Assembly (NCBI GenBank): GCA_902363835.1
Contig: CABJBM010000001.1
Location: 62,001-126,000 of the forward strand
Direction: 5' to 3'
Length of the DNA stretch: 64,000 bases
Source: Lachnospiraceae bacterium
Lineage (GTDB): Bacteria > Bacillota > Clostridia > Lachnospirales > Lachnospiraceae
The notes beneath the pieces were generated by a model, which was given only the letters and a program-made list of their open reading frames with translations, did no database searches and had not been told where the DNA came from. Both the position numbers and the translations under genes were made by a program. Below are positions 15,376 to 24,024 of this stretch, piece by piece; the first letter of the stretch is position 1, and each line of letters opens with the position of its first letter.

Positions 15376-16500
15376 TTAATTACCGATTTTGCGTTGCAGT
15401 CCAACATTAAGCACCAATCCCATACCCATAAAGATGCTGATGAGCGAACTGACTCCCGAGCTGATAAAGGGGAGAGGAAGGCCTGTATTTGGAAATATTT
15501 GTGTTGCCACGGCGATATTGGCAAAGGCCTGGAAGCCGATCAGGGCCGCCATGCCGGTACAAATCAGTTTTCCTGACATATCCTTGGATTTGGACGCCAA
15601 ATAAAGACATTCAAATACAACCAAACCAATAAGAACAATGACGATAACGCTGCCTCGAAATCCCATCTCTTCGCCGATAATGGCGAAAATAAAGTCTGTT
15701 TCACCGGCTGATAAGAAGTTTCCATCTTTCACCGATGCAATGGTTGTATTAAAAAGTCCTTTCCCTTGAAGCTGTCCGGAACTGATTGCCATAATTGAAT
15801 TTTTTTGCTGGTACAGATTTTCTGCATACTGTTCCGCATGAGGATAAATCCATGCAAGAATACGCCGTGCCTGATAATCGTGGATAAAAGGGATCAGTCC
15901 CTTGGTCAGCAAAAATATGAAAAGCGCTCCTGCCGGTATTGCTATGGCAAGGACGCCGCCGATCCATCGGTAGCTGATTCCTGCTGAAAATACCATACAC
16001 AGGATAATGATGGAAACCACAAGGCTGGTAGACAGGTTGGGTTCCGCAAAAATAAGGCCGATGGGAACGGCCGCAAGCAAGGCGGCCAAGCCTATCATAA
16101 CCGGCGTGTTCAGTCTTTCCTGGTATTTGCTCCAATACCAGGAAAAGAACACGATTAATCCGATTTTTACGAATTCGGACGGCTGTATCCGTCCAATACC
16201 GGGAAGGTTGATCCACCTGGTGGCCCCTCCAGCCGTATGTCCCATAACAAGAACAGCACCCAGCAAAAGGATGCAGACCGCATAATCCAGAGCGTAAAGC
16301 TTAATGAGTTTATGATAGTCTATGATGGAAAGCCCGATAGCCAGGGCAAATCCCACCATCACGCCGATAATCTGTTTTGTCACTGTGGCGGAATCCTGAT
16401 TGGAGGCGCTGGCCACCACAAGAATTCCAATAACCGACAGCGACAGCATGTACAAAACTAACCGGTAATTATAGTATTTAAAATTGTAATCAGAAAACAT
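15376..16500 (-). CDS. rodA: RodA/FtsW-family peptidoglycan glycosyltransferase (RodA)
   Basis: 374 aa, about ten membrane segments. SEDS motifs: QPSEFVKIGLIVFFSWY, AEPNLSTSLV, GETDFIFAIIGEEMGF with the conserved acidic residues, and the terminal NTGLPLPFISSGVSSL signature. It polymerises lipid II during wall elongation with the class B PBP encoded upstream (18389). It overlaps nothing but lies two bases after minE; the start has AGGGGAT at long spacing. RodA is chosen over FtsW or SpoVE because of the mre-PBP2-min neighbours. Confidence 0.92.
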   Translation of the reverse strand: MFSDYNFKYYNYRLVLYMLSLSVIGILVVASASNQDSATVTKQIIGVMVGFALAIGLSIIDYHKLIKLYALDYAVCILLLGAVLVMGHTAGGATRWINLPGIGRIQPSEFVKIGLIVFFSWYWSKYQERLNTPVMIGLAALLAAVPIGLIFAEPNLSTSLVVSIIILCMVFSAGISYRWIGGVLAIAIPAGALFIFLLTKGLIPFIHDYQARRILAWIYPHAEQYAENLYQQKNSIMAISSGQLQGKGLFNTTIASVKDGNFLSAGETDFIFAIIGEEMGFRGSVIVIVLIGLVVFECLYLASKSKDMSGKLICTGMAALIGFQAFANIAVATQIFPNTGLPLPFISSGVSSLISIFMGMGLVLNVGLQRKIGN

Positions 16501-16502
16501 AA

Positions 16503-16781
16503 TTAGTATATCCCCTTATCAGGTACATCGCGAATAGGGATGTTTGCATAAAGCACCGGTACAAAGCGTTCGCAATCCGGCTGTTTCAGCTTTTTCATCT
16601 GTATCTCTATTCTGTCGGAATCTATATCCATGTATCTTGAAACAACACGGACCATATCGTCTTTTATCATCTGCATGATCTCAGGAGAACAATCTGCCTT
16701 GTCCGCAACCAGCAAAAGTTTCAGACGATTTCTTGCAATTTCTCCTGAATTCTTCTTGCGGAATACAGGAAACAGGCTCAT
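16503..16781 (-). CDS. minE: Cell division topological specificity factor MinE
   Basis: 92 aa. The N-terminal helix holding the MinD-activating region (ARNRLKLLLVADKADCSPEI) is followed by the dimerisation region MVRVVSRYMDIDSDRIEIQM. MinE displaces MinC from MinD and drives the oscillation that centres the Z-ring. It directly follows minD (12 bases) with GGAGGGTGTGGT before ATG 16781. Confidence 0.95.
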   Translation of the reverse strand: MSLFPVFRKKNSGEIARNRLKLLLVADKADCSPEIMQMIKDDMVRVVSRYMDIDSDRIEIQMKKLKQPDCERFVPVLYANIPIRDVPDKGIY

Positions 16782-16792
16782 ACCACACCCTC

Positions 16793-17584
16793 CTATGCTC
16801 TTTTTAGGAGATGTGAGAGCTTAAAGAACAGGCCTTCACGCACTGCAGGATTATGAAGCGGTATGTTTTCTCCGGTAATCCGCCTGCAGATATCCATATA
16901 AGCCTGTCCGGCCGGGGTTCCCATGCCAACGAGAGGTTCTCCCTGGTTGGAGGAAATCACAATGTCCTCGTCATCCGGCACGGCGCCGATAATATCAACG
17001 GCAAGGATGTCCATGACATCGTCTAAAGACATCATGTCTCCCCTTTTCACCATATCCGCACGGATCCGGTTTACGATGAGTTCAATGGCTCCCATGTCAG
17101 CGGCTTCTAAAAGGCCGATGATCCGGTCAGCATCCCGGATTGCGGAAACCTCAGGAGTTGTAACAACAATGGCTCTGTCAGCGCCGGCAATGGCGTTTTG
17201 AAAGCCCTGTTCAATGCCTGCCGGGCAATCCAGCAGGATATAATCAAACTCTTCCCTTAAATCATCAACCAGCTTCACCATTTGTCCGGGAGTGACTGCT
17301 GTCTTGTCCCTGGTTTGGGCTGAGGGAAGTAAAAATAAGTTCGGATATCTTTTGTCTTTTATCAGGGCCTGCTTCATACGGCAGTTCCCCTCTACCACGT
17401 CTACTAAATTGTAGACAATGCGGTTTTCCAGACCCATGACAACATCTAAGTTCCGAAGTCCGATATCCGTATCGATCAGGACTACTTTTTTACCCAGAAT
17501 TGCCAGTCCGGTACCAACATTGGCAGAGGTTGTTGTTTTGCCTACCCCGCCTTTTCCAGAAGTGATTACGATGATTTCGCTCAT
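16793..17584 (-). CDS. minD: Septum site-determining ATPase MinD
   Basis: 263 aa ParA/MinD ATPase. Deviant Walker A GKGGVGKTTTSAN at residue 10, switch I DIGLRNLDVVMGLE, Walker B-like YILLDCPAGIEQGF and the C-terminal amphipathic membrane helix (REGLFFKLSHLLKR). It recruits MinC to the membrane and inhibits polar division. It lies in minC-minD-minE order, with 118 bases between minC and minD. Confidence 0.97.
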   Translation of the reverse strand: MSEIIVITSGKGGVGKTTTSANVGTGLAILGKKVVLIDTDIGLRNLDVVMGLENRIVYNLVDVVEGNCRMKQALIKDKRYPNLFLLPSAQTRDKTAVTPGQMVKLVDDLREEFDYILLDCPAGIEQGFQNAIAGADRAIVVTTPEVSAIRDADRIIGLLEAADMGAIELIVNRIRADMVKRGDMMSLDDVMDILAVDIIGAVPDDEDIVISSNQGEPLVGMGTPAGQAYMDICRRITGENIPLHNPAVREGLFFKLSHLLKRA

Positions 17585-17702
17585 ATCATATCCTCCTGAT
17601 TTTTAGGTTTAATTTACTTGACGAAGGCAAAGGAAGTGCCTCCTGATTTTAGTAAATTACCTGTTCGATGAGCCAAAGGCTATTGAACGTCCTTTTTATA
17701 TT

Positions 17703-18368
17703 CTACCTTAATTTTTGGAATATTTCCACACTTTTTTTCATTGGTTTGATTATGACTTTGTTATTTTCCATATAAGCCTTCATAGGACCCCTTCCCAGGC
17801 GCTTGCCTCTTCCGTCAAGACCTGAGGTACAATCTGCAATACGCAGCTGCATGGGAGCCATATCAAGGGCTGTAATGAGCGCCCCCCGGTTGCCTGCCAC
17901 ACCTGCACATACCGTTCCGGAAAGCTTTCCCAGAACGATTACATTGCCCTTAGCTAAAACCTTTGATCCCTTGCACACATCACCGATGATAACAATACTG
18001 GCTTCGGATTCCAAAGTCTCACCGTTTTGTAAATTGCCCTTAAAGAACTGTCCTGTCTGGCAGGATAACTCCATAAGCTTCTCGTTCAGTGCTTTTTCGC
18101 AGCGTTCCATGCGGTTTACATCCGTATCAACCAGGCAGATGATCTCCACATTGGAATTTTCTGTGATCTGGTTGATGATTTTGAACTCTTCCTCGGAAGT
18201 CAGTTCCCGGCCCTCAAGGGTCAGGGTCATTTGTGCGGATCCCCAGAATTTTGCATGATCCCCGAACTTTTTCCCGATATCAGACAGAAGCTGAGGGAAG
18301 GGGATGTCTGGGTCCAGGATGACAGTCATACCTGCTCTGTTGCTTTTAATTACTACGGTATTATGCAT
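17703..18368 (-). CDS. minC: Septum site-determining protein MinC
   Basis: 221 aa. Two tandem ATGs occur at 18371 and 18368; the second is better spaced from AGAGGTGA. The N-terminal domain (about 1-100) has the MinC_N fold. The C-terminal beta-helix has GETLESEASIVIIGDVCKGS, then VLAKGNVIVLGKLSGTVCAG and ALDMAPMQLRIAD. It inhibits FtsZ polymerisation when bound to MinD. It lies 20 bases after the PBP2 gene. Confidence 0.93.
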   Translation of the reverse strand: MHNTVVIKSNRAGMTVILDPDIPFPQLLSDIGKKFGDHAKFWGSAQMTLTLEGRELTSEEEFKIINQITENSNVEIICLVDTDVNRMERCEKALNEKLMELSCQTGQFFKGNLQNGETLESEASIVIIGDVCKGSKVLAKGNVIVLGKLSGTVCAGVAGNRGALITALDMAPMQLRIADCTSGLDGRGKRLGRGPMKAYMENNKVIIKPMKKSVEIFQKLR

Positions 18369-18388
18369 CATATCACCTCTTATCCTAG

Positions 18389-21265
18389 TTAATCGCGAAT
18401 GTTGACCTTCGCTGCATCCAGGGCGCCGGCATTTATAATGGATTCTAAGTCCGTATAGCCATAATAATACTTATAGACGTTCTTCGCAACATTAGCGGCG
18501 TTGGATGATGAATAGCCATACGGAATATTCACGGTAACACAGATTTCCGGATTGTCATATGGCGCATAGGAAATAAAGAATGCGTGATTAGGTTTGTTCC
18601 GGGCCTCCTGGGCAGTACCGGTTTTGCCGGCAATTTCCACCTCAAGATCTGAAAACAGCTTTTTACTTGAACCATTGGTAATCACTTCTCTCATTCCTTG
18701 TTGTACAGTATCCCACGTTGAAGCCGCCGCGTCAATATGAGAAGAAATCTCAGGGGTATAATCTTGTATCAGATTGCCTTCAGAATCCGTTGTTTTATCT
18801 AATAAGCTGAGTTCAAATACGGTTCCCCTGTTTGCAATGGCAGATACATATCTGGAAAGCTGAACGTTTGTATAAGCGTGGCTTCCCTGTCCCATGGCAG
18901 AACGCTCCGGCGCATCTTTGGAAATCTGAGGATCAAGCTCTGCGATTTCCACTCCTGATTTATGATCCAGTCCGAACATGGATGCATATTTCCGTAAGAC
19001 GTCAAGTCCTAAGTCAGGAGAATATACTCCGTTGGCATCCATTGATAAACGGTGTCCCAGATCAGCGAAGAAATAGTTACAGGAATTTTCGATTCCGCCT
19101 ACAATATTCAGAGGACCATGCTGGCCGGAATAAATCCAGCACTTAATAGGCGGCTCCACATCCGTGTAAATACCGGTACAATTAATAGTTTCATCTGTTG
19201 CGACGGCATGCTCTTCCAAAGCAGCTACCGCAGTAATTGGTTTAAAAGTGGAACCAGGCGCTTTTCTTGTCTGGGTCGCATTGTTGTACAGCGGCAGGGA
19301 CAAATCAGCCTGCAGCTGGCTGAAATAGGTGCCGTCACCGATCCTGTTGTTGTCGTATCCCGGATAGGATACCAAAGCCAGCACCTCTCCTGTTTTATCA
19401 TTTGTGACCACTACACCCGCATTACATGGGGATAATGCCAGCTGGGCAGGCGTAATTTCCAGAGTGGACAGCTTTTTGATCAGGAAGGCATACGCATCAC
19501 CGGTAGCCCTCAGCTCTGCGGCATCCTGACCATTCTCTTTTAAAACTCCCTGGTCGTACAAAGCAAGGCATAACTCCTGTCCTGTGATGATGTCGTCATT
19601 GATCAGATACCGGTATATTTTCTTCGTAAAGTTCCGGTCATCCTTCAGCTTGTCCAGTACATAATCAATAAGGGCTTTAAATGTGTCGTCTGCGCTTGAA
19701 TATTTGGAGCCTGTTTCCAGCTTGGTGGTGTCCACCCAGCCATTGGCTATTCCATAATATAAATAGTCCCTTAAACTGATTTCATCCGCTTTCCATGCCT
19801 GATATTCTCCGCTGGAGGTATCAATGGCGTCTTCTTTGATGATTCCCACCGTAGGGCCGGAAAGATAGGTATATATATAAAACATGTAGGCTTTCATGTC
19901 TTCCGAAAGATCCTTCATGGCTGTTGCATGAGTGCTCATCAGCTCATTGTTCAGATTGGTAAAAATCTGCTGTTGGGAAGACATATATTTCCTGTATATG
20001 TTTTTTTCAGTTTCAGAGGCGTCCTCTTCTTCCATTTCTTTCAGGGAAAGGACATTGTTGTTGATCAGCTGATAATAGGCATCTTTAACAGGAATTTTCA
20101 TATTGGAACCGTCGGTGGTGCTGTTTGCCTGATAATCACTGTTTACAATGGTTTTAATGAGAACCCCTGCCAGGGATTGTTCGATTAAGTGGTAAATGCC
20201 TTTCTGGAGGTCGGCATCCAGGGTAAGGTATACATCATTTCCGGCAGAAGCATCAGTTTCATCTTTTGTTTCACGTATCCGTCCCACGCTGTCCTTGTAA
20301 ATCGTTTTTTTCCCTTTTGTGCCCTGAAGCTGATGCTCCATGGTGTATTCAATTCCTGCCCGTCCTACAATATCATTGATATCGTAATCATCTTTCTTTT
20401 TCTGAAGGCCCTCCAGCTGCTCCTCAGGAACTTTTCCTGTGTAGCCGATGACAGGAGCAAAGGGGATGCTTTCATTGTAGGCGCGGATTGTGGTTTCCTC
20501 CACATTTACTCCCTGCATGTCTCCAATGTGTTCCAGAATATCCGCCACTGTTTCATCAGCTACCTGGCTGGCCACTGTAGTGGATTCATATTTGCGGTAG
20601 GACATAAGACGAAGGGCATATTTAATGTTAATGATGTCCAGGGCTTCCTGGTCCGTCAGGGTGACGGGCTTCCCATCCTGGTCTTTCATGTCCTTTAAGC
20701 CGCTTTCCTTGCAGGCCCAGTCAAACAGTTCCCTTGCGCTTAAATTGGAGGGATAGCTGCCTTTTTCATCATCTAAGTCCTCCACCTTCTTAAGGCCGTA
20801 ATAATCCCGGAGAAAACGTTTTCTGCCGGACTCTGAGGAAGAGGTATAAACCATGTCCCCATTGGGATCAATGGCGACTTCAAATTTCCCCTGTATGGTT
20901 TCCCCATGCTTTTCAAGGATCTGCACTAATCTTAAATACATACTGTTTTTTGCGGCAGAATTTTTATAGACTCCGGTATCCTGTACGGTAACGGAATAGG
21001 CCAGCTTATTATAAGCCAGGACCTTGCCGTTCCGGTCATAGATATTACCTCTTGTACCGGCGGTTGTAATGGTTTGTTCCGTCAACTGCAAATATTCATT
21101 AAGAGCTTCTTCGCCATTGACGATCTGCATGTCGAAAAGCTTATTTATTAACCCTGCGTACATGAAAAAGCAGAGGGTACCAAGTATAAAAAGGCGTGAA
21201 GACACCGCTTTTTTTAAAAAATCCTTTATTATGTCCAATAAATCACTAAACAATTGCCGAATCAC
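18389..21265 (-). CDS. mrdA: Class B penicillin-binding protein 2 (elongation transpeptidase) with large insertion
   Basis: 958 aa. A membrane anchor at about residues 24-45 is followed by the PBP dimerisation domain (GTRGNIYDRNGKVLAYN) and a transpeptidase domain with S672-T-F-K, S728-C-N and K881-T-G. It cross-links elongating peptidoglycan together with RodA. Compared with usual PBP2 proteins (about 630-720 aa), some 240 extra residues (about 370-612) lie between LDADLQKGIYHLIEQSL and NAGVVVTNDKTGEVLAL. The insertion is rich in charged and tyrosine residues and has no cysteine-rich or known domain I can name. GTG start 21265 overlaps the mreD stop. Confidence 0.93.
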   Translation of the reverse strand: MIRQLFSDLLDIIKDFLKKAVSSRLFILGTLCFFMYAGLINKLFDMQIVNGEEALNEYLQLTEQTITTAGTRGNIYDRNGKVLAYNKLAYSVTVQDTGVYKNSAAKNSMYLRLVQILEKHGETIQGKFEVAIDPNGDMVYTSSSESGRKRFLRDYYGLKKVEDLDDEKGSYPSNLSARELFDWACKESGLKDMKDQDGKPVTLTDQEALDIINIKYALRLMSYRKYESTTVASQVADETVADILEHIGDMQGVNVEETTIRAYNESIPFAPVIGYTGKVPEEQLEGLQKKKDDYDINDIVGRAGIEYTMEHQLQGTKGKKTIYKDSVGRIRETKDETDASAGNDVYLTLDADLQKGIYHLIEQSLAGVLIKTIVNSDYQANSTTDGSNMKIPVKDAYYQLINNNVLSLKEMEEEDASETEKNIYRKYMSSQQQIFTNLNNELMSTHATAMKDLSEDMKAYMFYIYTYLSGPTVGIIKEDAIDTSSGEYQAWKADEISLRDYLYYGIANGWVDTTKLETGSKYSSADDTFKALIDYVLDKLKDDRNFTKKIYRYLINDDIITGQELCLALYDQGVLKENGQDAAELRATGDAYAFLIKKLSTLEITPAQLALSPCNAGVVVTNDKTGEVLALVSYPGYDNNRIGDGTYFSQLQADLSLPLYNNATQTRKAPGSTFKPITAVAALEEHAVATDETINCTGIYTDVEPPIKCWIYSGQHGPLNIVGGIENSCNYFFADLGHRLSMDANGVYSPDLGLDVLRKYASMFGLDHKSGVEIAELDPQISKDAPERSAMGQGSHAYTNVQLSRYVSAIANRGTVFELSLLDKTTDSEGNLIQDYTPEISSHIDAAASTWDTVQQGMREVITNGSSKKLFSDLEVEIAGKTGTAQEARNKPNHAFFISYAPYDNPEICVTVNIPYGYSSSNAANVAKNVYKYYYGYTDLESIINAGALDAAKVNIRD

Positions 21266-21764
21266 CTCTTTTTCCTATCTCTTCCAAGTGCCGGTTCAAA
21301 ATCAGGAATACCCGATAAAGAAGCAGGGTGGTTACAACGGTAAAAATGATTTCAGGAAGCATGAGATTGATAAAATAATAACCAACTCTGAGTTTCTGAC
21401 GGATCAGGAACCGGAAAACATAAATATATAAGTTGTAAGCCAATTCATTGAGTACGCTTAGGATCAAGGGCAGCGTAATATAATCTTCATAATAATATTT
21501 GGTACAAATTCCGTTGATATAACCCACGTAGAGGAAAATCAGGGTGTAAAAGCCAAAGGGCCCGCTGTAAAATAAATCCATGAGAAGCCCGGCCAAAAGC
21601 CCGTAATACATCCCGGCCTCTTTTCCATGCATAAAGCCAAAGGAAAAGGTGAGGATCAACAGCAGGTTGGGAGATGCCGATAAAAACGGCAGCAACGGAA
21701 AAATGCAGTTTTGAATGGTAAATGCCAGAATAATCATCAGCACGTTAAAAAGTATCCGTCTCAT
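21246..21764 (-). CDS. mreD: Rod shape-determining membrane protein MreD
   Basis: 172 aa, about five or six membrane segments. Typical stretches are SPNLLLILTFSFGFMHGKEAG and GLLAGLLMDLFYSGPFGFYT. It links the MreC complex with the elongation synthases. It overlaps the PBP2 gene by 20 bases. A pair of structured repeat units fills the spacer to mreC. Confidence 0.92.
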   Translation of the reverse strand: MRRILFNVLMIILAFTIQNCIFPLLPFLSASPNLLLILTFSFGFMHGKEAGMYYGLLAGLLMDLFYSGPFGFYTLIFLYVGYINGICTKYYYEDYITLPLILSVLNELAYNLYIYVFRFLIRQKLRVGYYFINLMLPEIIFTVVTTLLLYRVFLILNRHLEEIGKRGDSAIV

Positions 21765-21776
21765 GTTACTCTCCTT

Positions 21777-21882
21777 TCCTTATTATTGTCCATGCATTTT
21801 GGACATAAAGGTATACCCGAAGGGTGTTTCCTTATTATTGTCCATGCACTTTGGACACAAAGGCATACTAAAAGGGCGAATC
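21777..21882 (-). repeat. Structured dispersed repeat, locus mreC-mreD (two units)
   Basis: Two tandem units with perfect TGTCC-N9-GGACA stems (T:A variant in both arms) and the linker TTCCTTATTATTG. The second unit is more diverged (GGCATACTAAAAGGGCG). It lies 10 bases after the mreC stop and directly before the mreD ribosome site. Confidence 0.8.
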
Positions 21883-21891
21883 GAATTTTCT

Positions 21892-22812
21892 TTATTGGGA
21901 ACTGCTTTCTGCTGTTTCCCCTTCCGTGGAAGCTGCTTCCGTTGGAGCTGTTCCCTCCTGAGGAGAAGAAATTTCTTCCTTCATCATATCAGATTTCAGT
22001 TTCGTAATGACCAAAACCTCCTGCAAGCTGTCAAAATTTGCGGCAGGAATCAAATATCCTGATTTGGTGACATTGTTGGTATCATTGGTAATGTCGGAAG
22101 CATGCCCAATGAGGATGCCAGGAAGAAATACGGAACTGATGTTGGAGGTCACAATCTTATCTCCGTCTTTTAAATCGCTTTCCTTTAACACATTGGTGAT
22201 CCGAAGTCTTCCTTCCTTAAACAGGGTTAAGTCACCGGCAACGATACAGCTGTTTCCGGATTGCATGGCCATGCCGCTCACACGGCTGGAATCATCAATA
22301 ATGGAACGGACAGTTGCGTAATTGGCTCCCACATCCGTGACAATACCCACCAGGCCGCCTCCGGCCACCACATTCATATCCGGAGCAATGCCATCCTTTG
22401 AACCTTTGTCAATGCGGAATATCTGGAACCAGTTGCTGGAGTCATTGGCAATGACTCTGGCTCCCACTTTTTCATACTGACTGTATTCCTGATCCAGACT
22501 GTAAAGCTGGCGAAGCCGTTTTAATTCAAATTCTTCCGCCTGAAGCCTGGTATTTTCCTCAGTCAGCTGGGTGATGATCTCCTTCATCTCCTTATTCTCT
22601 TTCAATGCATCGTGAAGCTTTGTGTAATCGATAATTTCATCATAAATGGCCGAGCCAACCGCATTGACTCCCGATTGTACCGGGATCAGGACGTATCCCA
22701 CCCCGGTCCGAAGGGGCGTCAGCCATTCGTCATGAATGGAGGTCAGCCCGATCAACAGGACACAAAATACCGTTAAAGCAATAAGAACATATTTGCTGCG
22801 CTTTGATTCCAT
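21892..22812 (-). CDS. mreC: Rod shape-determining protein MreC
   Basis: 306 aa. Short cytoplasmic N-terminus, one membrane helix (about 8-27), coiled coil (about 65-115, KENKEMKEIITQLTEENTRL) and the MreC beta domain (VIANDSSNWFQIFRIDKGS, then GGGLVGIVTDVG). The C-terminus is a low-complexity tail rich in E, T, A and S. It organises the elongation complex outside the membrane. It directly follows radC (TAG-ATG); mreB, usually between radC and mreC, is missing. Confidence 0.94.
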   Translation of the reverse strand: MESKRSKYVLIALTVFCVLLIGLTSIHDEWLTPLRTGVGYVLIPVQSGVNAVGSAIYDEIIDYTKLHDALKENKEMKEIITQLTEENTRLQAEEFELKRLRQLYSLDQEYSQYEKVGARVIANDSSNWFQIFRIDKGSKDGIAPDMNVVAGGGLVGIVTDVGANYATVRSIIDDSSRVSGMAMQSGNSCIVAGDLTLFKEGRLRITNVLKESDLKDGDKIVTSNISSVFLPGILIGHASDITNDTNNVTKSGYLIPAANFDSLQEVLVITKLKSDMMKEEISSPQEGTAPTEAASTEGETAESSSQ

Positions 22813-23508
22813 CTATAAGATTCCCCGTTCCTTCAAACTAATATAGGAATTATCTCCTATGATAATGTGGTCCAGCAGCCGGATGCCAACTAAATCTCCT
22901 GCCTCTTTTACCCTGTGGGTAAAGCTTATGTCTTCCTTGCTGGGAGACGGATCTCCGCTTGGATGATTATGGACCAGTACCAGACTTACTGCATGATATT
23001 TCATAGCCTCAATGAAAATCTCCCTGGGAGAAACAGCAGAAGCATTCACCGTTCCCTGAGAGATCATAATGTCCCTTATCAGGGATCCTTTTGTATTCAG
23101 GAGCGCGATATATACCAGCTCCTGTTCTTTGTGGCGCATGTCCTCCACAAAGTAATTTACAATATCAAGGGGACTGCAAAATGATGTCCCATGGGAATGG
23201 GCGGTTCTTTTCCAGATACGCCTGGACAGCTCTCCCACGCATAAAAGCTGGGCGCCCTTGACAGCTCCGATTCCTTTGACCTGCATAAGCTCCGGCATTG
23301 AAAGATGCAAAAGCCCTAAAATACCCTCTCTGGGATAATTTAAGGCCAGTATCTTCTGTGCCAGCGCCAGGGAGTTGCTTTCCCTGGAACCTGTGCGGAT
23401 GATAATAGATAAAAGCTCCGCATCGCTTAAGCCTTCAGGCCCTTCCTTTAAACACTTTTCATAGGGCCGTTCATCCGCAGGGATGTCTTTCATCGTTATT
23501 CGTTTCAT
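22813..23508 (-). CDS. radC: RadC family protein (JAB/MPN domain)
   Basis: 231 aa. N-terminal helix-hairpin-helix part (LMQVKGIGAVKGAQLL) and a C-terminal JAMM metalloprotease-like domain with HNHPSGDPSPSKED and an upstream Glu (REIFIEAMK). Despite the old name, a role in DNA repair is not established. AGGAGGCAT before ATG 23508. It lies at the head of the mreCD cluster, its usual place in Firmicutes. Confidence 0.93.
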   Translation of the reverse strand: MKRITMKDIPADERPYEKCLKEGPEGLSDAELLSIIIRTGSRESNSLALAQKILALNYPREGILGLLHLSMPELMQVKGIGAVKGAQLLCVGELSRRIWKRTAHSHGTSFCSPLDIVNYFVEDMRHKEQELVYIALLNTKGSLIRDIMISQGTVNASAVSPREIFIEAMKYHAVSLVLVHNHPSGDPSPSKEDISFTHRVKEAGDLVGIRLLDHIIIGDNSYISLKERGIL

Positions 23509-23610
23509 ATGCCTCCTGACCGTTACTCTCCAGGCACGTTAAAAAAGGACATATGTAGGGTAAAGCGGCCATTTGCAATCCGCTTCGCACTTGCTCATGA
23601 ACGCAGGCGT

Positions 23611-23862
23611 TCAAATTAACCGATACGTAATGAGGGCTGCCGCCACTCCTATGATGCCAGCCATGGTAATTTTAATATTAATGCCAAAGGTAATTATCAG
23701 AATGCCAAAATTGACCACCAGAGGGGTATCAAATCCAAAGGATTGTCCGGCGTTCAGCCAGGACAGCCAGGAAATGTCCCGGGTCAGATCTCCGATAAAG
23801 CCTCCGAGAACCACACCAGCCAGCATAAGAAGAAGCAGAACCCAGCAGTTTTTGTATTTCAT
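23611..23862 (-). CDS. DUF4321 small membrane protein
   Basis: 83 aa from ATG 23862 (AAGGGG upstream; longer in-frame starts to 23913 have no ribosome site). Two membrane helices, about residues 7-25 (VLLLLMLAGVVLGGFIGD) and 58-80 (MAGIIGVAAALITYRLI), separated by a short extracytoplasmic loop. It matches the DUF4321 family found next to radC/mre genes in Clostridia, so a cell-envelope role is likely but unproven. Confidence 0.75.
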   Translation of the reverse strand: MKYKNCWVLLLLMLAGVVLGGFIGDLTRDISWLSWLNAGQSFGFDTPLVVNFGILIITFGINIKITMAGIIGVAAALITYRLI

Positions 23863-24024
23863 CTGCTTTGCTACCCCTTTTGGTTTTATGGCAGGAATGT
23901 CCATACCTATCAAATCATTCTAACATAGTTTTCCGGATGTGTATACCGTTTTTTTACAATTTACTTCCAAATGCAAGCACTTGTTCTTCCATTTGACTTT
24001 AAAATACATATAAAAATTTTATTT

